Part shown: positions 60,757 through 64,000 of the stretch, piece after piece
Layout: every line of letters starts with the position of its first letter
Position numbering within the stretch: the first letter of the stretch is position 1
Assembly: GCF_020179755.1 (NCBI RefSeq)
Contig: NZ_JAIUCY010000005.1
Location: forward strand, 402,839 to 466,838
Origin: Herbaspirillum sp. alder98
Lineage (GTDB): Bacteria; Pseudomonadota; Gammaproteobacteria; Burkholderiales; Burkholderiaceae_D
Direction: 5' to 3'
Length of the DNA stretch: 64,000 bases
Notes under the pieces: generated by a model
The model's input: the letters and a program-made list of their open reading frames with translations, nothing else
What the model was told of the DNA's origin: nothing
The model's database searches: none
Made by a program: the position numbers and the translations under genes

Positions 60757-61485
60757 ATGATCAAGCTGTTAGTGCTTGCCCTGTCCGGGCTCAAATTCGG
60801 CAAGCTGCTGGCGTCCGGCGGCTCCATGCTGCTGTCGCTATTGGCCTATACGTTGATCTTCGGCTGGCGCTATGCGCTGGGCTTCATCTGCATGCTGCTG
60901 ATCCACGAGTACGGCCATTACTGGGCTGCCCGCAACCGGGGGATGAATGTCGGATTACCGACCTTCATCCCATTCGTTGGCGCCTGGATCGAGATGAAGG
61001 ACAAGCCACTCGACGCCGAAACGGAGGCCTATGTCGGCATGGCCGGCCCGCTTGCCGGCAGCGTCGCAGCGCTGGCCTGCTATTTCGCGGCCCGGCAACT
61101 GGATAGTTCGCTGCTGCTCGCCATTGCATACAGTGGCTTATTCCTCAACCTGTTCAATCTGATCCCGTTATCGCCATTCGACGGCGGTCGCATTACTGCG
61201 GTGTTGTCGCCGCGGATCTGGTTCGCCGGTGTTCCGGTGTTGATAGCGCTGTTCATCTATCGCCCAAGCCCTATGCTGATCCTGGTCGCGATACTGGCCT
61301 TGCCGCAACTCCGGCTGGCCTGGAATTACGACCCGGGTCACCCGGACAATGCGCGCTACTACGGGGTTTCGGCCGCAACCAAGATTAACTACAGTGTTTG
61401 CTACCTGGCATTGATCGCGTTTCTCGCGATGATGACGCTTGGGGTGCATGACATGTTGGGCAATGTGCGCGCTATTCATTCGTGA
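60757..61485 (+). CDS. M50 family membrane zinc metalloprotease (site-2-protease-like)
   Basis: This is a 242-residue integral-membrane protease. The HExxH motif is HEYGH at residues 50-54 in a membrane segment, and the third Zn ligand is Asp142 in NLIPLSPFDGGR, the NPDG-like motif of S2P proteins. About 6 membrane segments are visible and no PDZ domain is present. Such enzymes cleave membrane proteins within the bilayer, often to release anti-sigma factors. Here the DUF2167 gene upstream is the obvious candidate partner. Small size and no PDZ place it in the minimal SREBP-like group. Confidence 0.9.
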   Translation: MIKLLVLALSGLKFGKLLASGGSMLLSLLAYTLIFGWRYALGFICMLLIHEYGHYWAARNRGMNVGLPTFIPFVGAWIEMKDKPLDAETEAYVGMAGPLAGSVAALACYFAARQLDSSLLLAIAYSGLFLNLFNLIPLSPFDGGRITAVLSPRIWFAGVPVLIALFIYRPSPMLILVAILALPQLRLAWNYDPGHPDNARYYGVSAATKINYSVCYLALIAFLAMMTLGVHDMLGNVRAIHS

Positions 61486-61617
61486 TGGCGCCAGTAGACC
61501 GTTGACACGTTCGGTCGGAAAGCCGCTGTTCGCATCAACTTGAGGATCTGTCCGCGGTACACCAGCGCCTGAATTTACGCCTACACGAGCGCCGCGCTCT
61601 CCGTCACCATTCCAAAG

Positions 61618-61767
61618 ATGGAAGCACGACATGTTTACCAAGCGAACTATCGTGAGGCAGATGGGAAGGTCTTCGTCACTGTGCACGATCTTGGCGAGAA
61701 TCCCAAGTTTGGATTAAATCTGGGAATGAACGGTGTTAATCGAAAATATTATCCGATCGAGTTCTGA
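61618..61767 (+). CDS. Small open frame of 49 codons, possible gene fragment
   Basis: The frame encodes 49 residues, with HVYQANYREADGKVFVTVHD and LGMNGVNRKYYPIEF, so it looks protein-like. There is no ribosome site before the ATG. It lies in a 400-bp gap after the M50 gene with lower GC, upstream of another disrupted gene. It could be a degraded remnant. I do not recognise a family. Confidence 0.3.
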   Translation: MEARHVYQANYREADGKVFVTVHDLGENPKFGLNLGMNGVNRKYYPIEF

Positions 61768-61885
61768 AACAAGAAAGCAAGCAGGGAAACGAACCGAAGA
61801 TAGGGGCACAGCTATCGGTTTCGATGTCTGACTGCAGCCAGCAGCTGGACAGCAGATGAATATGACTTGACCACCATTCCCAATT

Positions 61886-62427
61886 TTGATGAACGACACA
61901 ATTCAATCTTACCTGCCTGAGTTTGACGGCGGTGTTGTGACCGCCGGCGGCTTCAAGGTGCTGCATGATGCTGAAGGTTATGGTGCCGCATCATCAATCG
62001 GCGCTGCCAGCGATTGCCTGGCGAGACTCTGGCGTTGCTTGGGCAATCACCCGCTGATTCTCTTTGCGCCGGGCCAAGGTCCATTTTCAGTAACGACCGG
62101 CGATGAATTCAAAGACTGGTGCGAACGACATTTCCCTTTGTCTTTTGGGGAGTTAGTATCGCGTTCAGCTCAAGACCGGACGATGGGCTGACGGAATTTC
62201 CCAACGCCTCTCTTTACGTAAGTGCTAACGTCTGCAATCGGCGCCAGGAGCGAACTTCTGTCTTCATCAATGGGAAATACCTGCCTGGATATCGGGGATG
62301 GATACTGGCAGAACATTTAAGCGCTTTAGCGAAAAAAGAAATTATTCCGCGTCACCGGGCGGCTTGGTTTTGTTTATTCGCCGAGCAATGGAAAGCGAGT
62401 ACGTCGTACAAAGATTTTTACATTTAA
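61886..62427 (+). pseudogene. Frameshifted hypothetical gene
   Basis: Two overlapping frames encode what looks like one protein of about 180 residues. The first (61886-62191) ends soon after EFKDWCERHFPLSFG. The second continues with VSIAFSSRPDDGLTEFPNASL and runs to 62427. Adding one G to the GGGG run at about 62147-62150 would join them as FGGVSIAFSS. It is therefore either a recent frameshift or a base-calling error. No domain is recognised. It precedes the small membrane-protein gene in the same direction. Confidence 0.5.
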
Positions 62428-62465
62428 AATCCGTCAACGAACTTTGAAAATAAAAAGGAAGAACA

Positions 62466-62699
62466 ATGAGTGCAGTAGGGACGGGGTTGTTACTTGCAGG
62501 GCTGGCAATAATGGCGGCTGCACAGGTATATGTGACGCTTAAGACATTTGCGGTAAGTGCCTTAAAAGGCGTGTTGTGTTTTGTGATTCCAGGATATGCG
62601 CTTCTGATTGCAAAAAGACAAGGCTTCTATGGGAAATTCCTCTTGTCTTATATCTTAGGAATTCTCGGCATAGTGATTGGCGGTGGACTTCTGTCCTAA
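62466..62699 (+). CDS. Small membrane protein, 77 residues
   Basis: This encodes a 77-residue protein with two to three membrane segments: LLLAGLAIMAAAQVYVTLKTF, LKGVLCFVIPGYALLIA and KFLLSYILGILGIVIGG. AAAGGAAG lies 8 bases before the ATG. It is in line with the DUF2167-protease run and the following lipoprotein, and GC is lower than average. No family is recognised. It may be a small membrane regulator or pore. Confidence 0.65.
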   Translation: MSAVGTGLLLAGLAIMAAAQVYVTLKTFAVSALKGVLCFVIPGYALLIAKRQGFYGKFLLSYILGILGIVIGGGLLS

Positions 62700-62824
62700 G
62701 CTGAAGTGACAGACCTTATCAGCTCCTGCATCAAAAAAATGGCCCATTGGCAGAGCAAATCGATGAAATAACATTCGGTCAATTTCCAGCTGGCCACCCA
62801 ACAACATCAAGCAGATCAAACAAT

Positions 62825-63607
62825 ATGATTTTTTTTCTTCGCAGGTATGCGCGCCTTTGCAGTGGCATGTTGTTGCGCCTGTCGATCGTCGTGTTGCTAT
62901 CGGCTTGCCAAGTGACCATGAATGGAGTCACGTTGACTAACGACCAACTGAAGAAGACAAAGCGCATCGTGGTCGTTTCTGTCGCCGCCAATACCGTCAC
63001 TTTTTACCAGCAACTTCCGCGCGTCATTCAGAATGCCAAAGACGTCTCGTCCTGGCAGTTGGATCGGTACTATGCAGATCGCTTTGCCGACGCAATAAGC
63101 AAGACCTTGGGTATCGCGGCCGTGGCCTACCAGGGTGAACTCACCAGCGGCTTGGGCAAGGTCTATGCACCTGATGCATTCCTCCGGGCGGATCGTTTCA
63201 ACTGGGCTGCAATCAAGGACCCGGTCAAGGCCATTGCCGACGAGACCGGGGCTGACCTGGTGGTGTTGCTGCTCAAGGATGAATTTCAGGATCCCACAGC
63301 GCGCTTTCAATTCCTGGTCAGCGGACTTGGTGTATCCGGCAACCGATTTTCTTGTGTGGCCTTTGCGCACTTGACGCTGGTGGCGTTGGATCCCGCAGGC
63401 ACTGCGCCAGTTGCGGGTGCAAATGTCTACCTCACTGGCAGTGACGGACGCCCCGCCAAGTCCGTACTCCAGGCACCTGTGGAAGCTTGCGCTGACAACC
63501 ACGAGCCTCTTCCCCCTGCGATTGAGCAGAAGCTGCGAGAAACCTACGTCCGGTTACTGTCTGATCAGGTCGTCAGGCAGACCAGTTCCCGGCTGGTTCA
63601 GCAGTGA
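62825..63607 (+). CDS. Predicted lipoprotein
   Basis: This is a 260-residue lipoprotein. The lipobox LLSAC gives a lipidated Cys at residue 28, counting from the ATG at 62825; an ATG at 62867 would give a shorter signal. The mature part contains KRIVVVSVAANTVTFYQQLPRVIQN, DETGADLVVLLLKDEF and repeated beta-type segments. No known domain is recognised. It resembles the lipoprotein at 58895 in size and envelope position. It follows the small membrane protein gene, and the decayed gene and IS lie after it. Confidence 0.7.
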   Translation: MIFFLRRYARLCSGMLLRLSIVVLLSACQVTMNGVTLTNDQLKKTKRIVVVSVAANTVTFYQQLPRVIQNAKDVSSWQLDRYYADRFADAISKTLGIAAVAYQGELTSGLGKVYAPDAFLRADRFNWAAIKDPVKAIADETGADLVVLLLKDEFQDPTARFQFLVSGLGVSGNRFSCVAFAHLTLVALDPAGTAPVAGANVYLTGSDGRPAKSVLQAPVEACADNHEPLPPAIEQKLRETYVRLLSDQVVRQTSSRLVQQ

Positions 63608-63681
63608 TCCAGCAGGTCGGGAGGGATGATTACATCATAAGCCTCGATCGCCCAGAAACAGACATCAAGCACGGAGAAAAG

Positions 63682-63874
63682 ATGTCGGGATATTCAACAG
63701 ATGAGAACTACGCAAAGACCGTCCGACTTAGGATTTCTTCGACGGCAAAAGCGATGCTCACAGGAGAACTGAGCTTTCTTTCGGGGACGAGAATACTTGC
63801 CTCGTTGCGAAATGAATTTCCGGGGGGAACAGATGATCTGTGACTTCCTGGTGTTCGTTACAATTGACTCGGAA
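63682..63874 (+). pseudogene. Small gene family member, frameshifted and cut by an IS
   Basis: The gene begins MSGYSTDENYAKTVRLRISS with GGAGAA before the ATG at 63682. The frame stops at 63843 after a GGGGGG run near 63823. Removing one G continues the frame as DFLVFVTIDSE up to 63874, where an insertion-sequence end begins. The 3' part is lost. The first 33 codons are homologous to the relic at 11115. It follows the lipoprotein gene by about 75 bases. Function unknown. Confidence 0.6.
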
Positions 63875-64000
63875 TGGAGTGAACCCCTCGGGCTGGACCA
63901 AGGCCTGGAGATGAAGTGATACGCTTGTCGAGCCTTCTCAGGAGGAGCGACATCATGGCATCACGAGGTCCCTATCGGCGGCACAGCCCGCAATTCAAGA
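63875..64000 (+). mobile_element. Left end of an insertion sequence (IS3-like), cut by the window edge
   Basis: From TGGAGTGAACCCCTCGG at 63875 the sequence no longer follows the disrupted gene. A leader of about 80 bases ends in AGGAGGAG, then a transposase-like frame starts. TG at the start fits an IS end (TG...CA). Family assignment to IS3 rests on the first 15 residues of the frame only. The other end is beyond the window. Confidence 0.6.
63955..64000 (+). CDS. Transposase OrfA (IS3-like), start only
   Basis: Only 15 codons are visible: MASRGPYRRHSPQFK. RRHSPQFK resembles the N-terminus of OrfA proteins from IS3-type elements. A strong ribosome site AGGAGGAG lies about 8 bases before the ATG. 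The frame continues beyond the window. Confidence 0.55.
   Translation, partial: MASRGPYRRHSPQFK

Noticed and set aside
1..64000. CRISPR arrays, rRNA and tRNA genes
   Set aside because: No regularly spaced direct repeats and no recognisable tRNA or rRNA sequence were seen on either strand; a dedicated scan such as tRNAscan-SE was not possible here.

Overview
The window looks like a chromosomal segment of a high-GC betaproteobacterium, probably Burkholderiales and perhaps Oxalobacteraceae near Herbaspirillum or Collimonas. That placement is an inference from codon use, a Burkholderiales-type trimeric porin, many LysR/AraC/IclR/TetR regulator-enzyme pairs, and a nemR-nemA unit. I saw no rRNA, tRNA or CRISPR array. 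Most of the window is compact accessory metabolism: small enzyme or transporter units, each beside its own regulator.

Layout. 1-1781: end of an extradiol dioxygenase gene and a LysR regulator. 2111-6813: a catabolic unit (cupin dioxygenase, SDR, MFS transporter, second SDR) followed by an IclR regulator. 6933-8964: a periplasmic LTxxQ-type protein, then an ammonium transporter behind a near-consensus sigma-54 promoter and an NtrC-like site. 9085-12142: a short inverted-repeat element, two AraC regulators and an alpha/beta hydrolase. 12364-15244: TonB receptor and siderophore-interacting reductase (iron uptake). 15529-25849: porin, a peptide/opine-type ABC transporter, a GntR regulator, a class II aldolase and a ketopantoate-reductase-like protein, linked by four copies of a TGRATTCAG-type sequence. 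25963-34469: large hydrolase, SDRs, MFS and DMT transporters, IclR and LysR regulators, and a 204-bp MITE with perfect 26-bp ends.

34725-36770 encodes a folate-independent methionine synthase with its DUF1852 partner (MesD/MesX). 36986-42105 is an RND pump gene divergent from a two-component system, without an adaptor gene next to it. 42342-43691 is nhaA. 44987-46234 is a YafY/VOC pair. 46333-51315 is an electrophile-detoxification cluster (esterase, old yellow enzyme, succinate-semialdehyde dehydrogenase, DJ-1/PfpI protein, NemR-type repressor) with two identical NemR-type boxes. 51469-52649 is a RidA/TetR pair whose spacer carries three ATACG-N3-CGTAT palindromes. 53649-57991 holds two divergent SDR/AraC modules with two small genes between them.

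58151-63607 is an envelope-protein stretch: a small exported peptide, two lipoproteins, a DUF2167 membrane protein, an M50 membrane metalloprotease and a small membrane protein, plus a frameshifted gene. The right end holds a frameshifted gene cut by the start of an insertion sequence. A short relic of the same gene family lies 52 kb away at 11115. The most distinctive signals are the operator architectures, the structured MITE, the DUF2167/M50 island and the decaying gene family; nothing seen is an obviously new defence or biosynthetic system.
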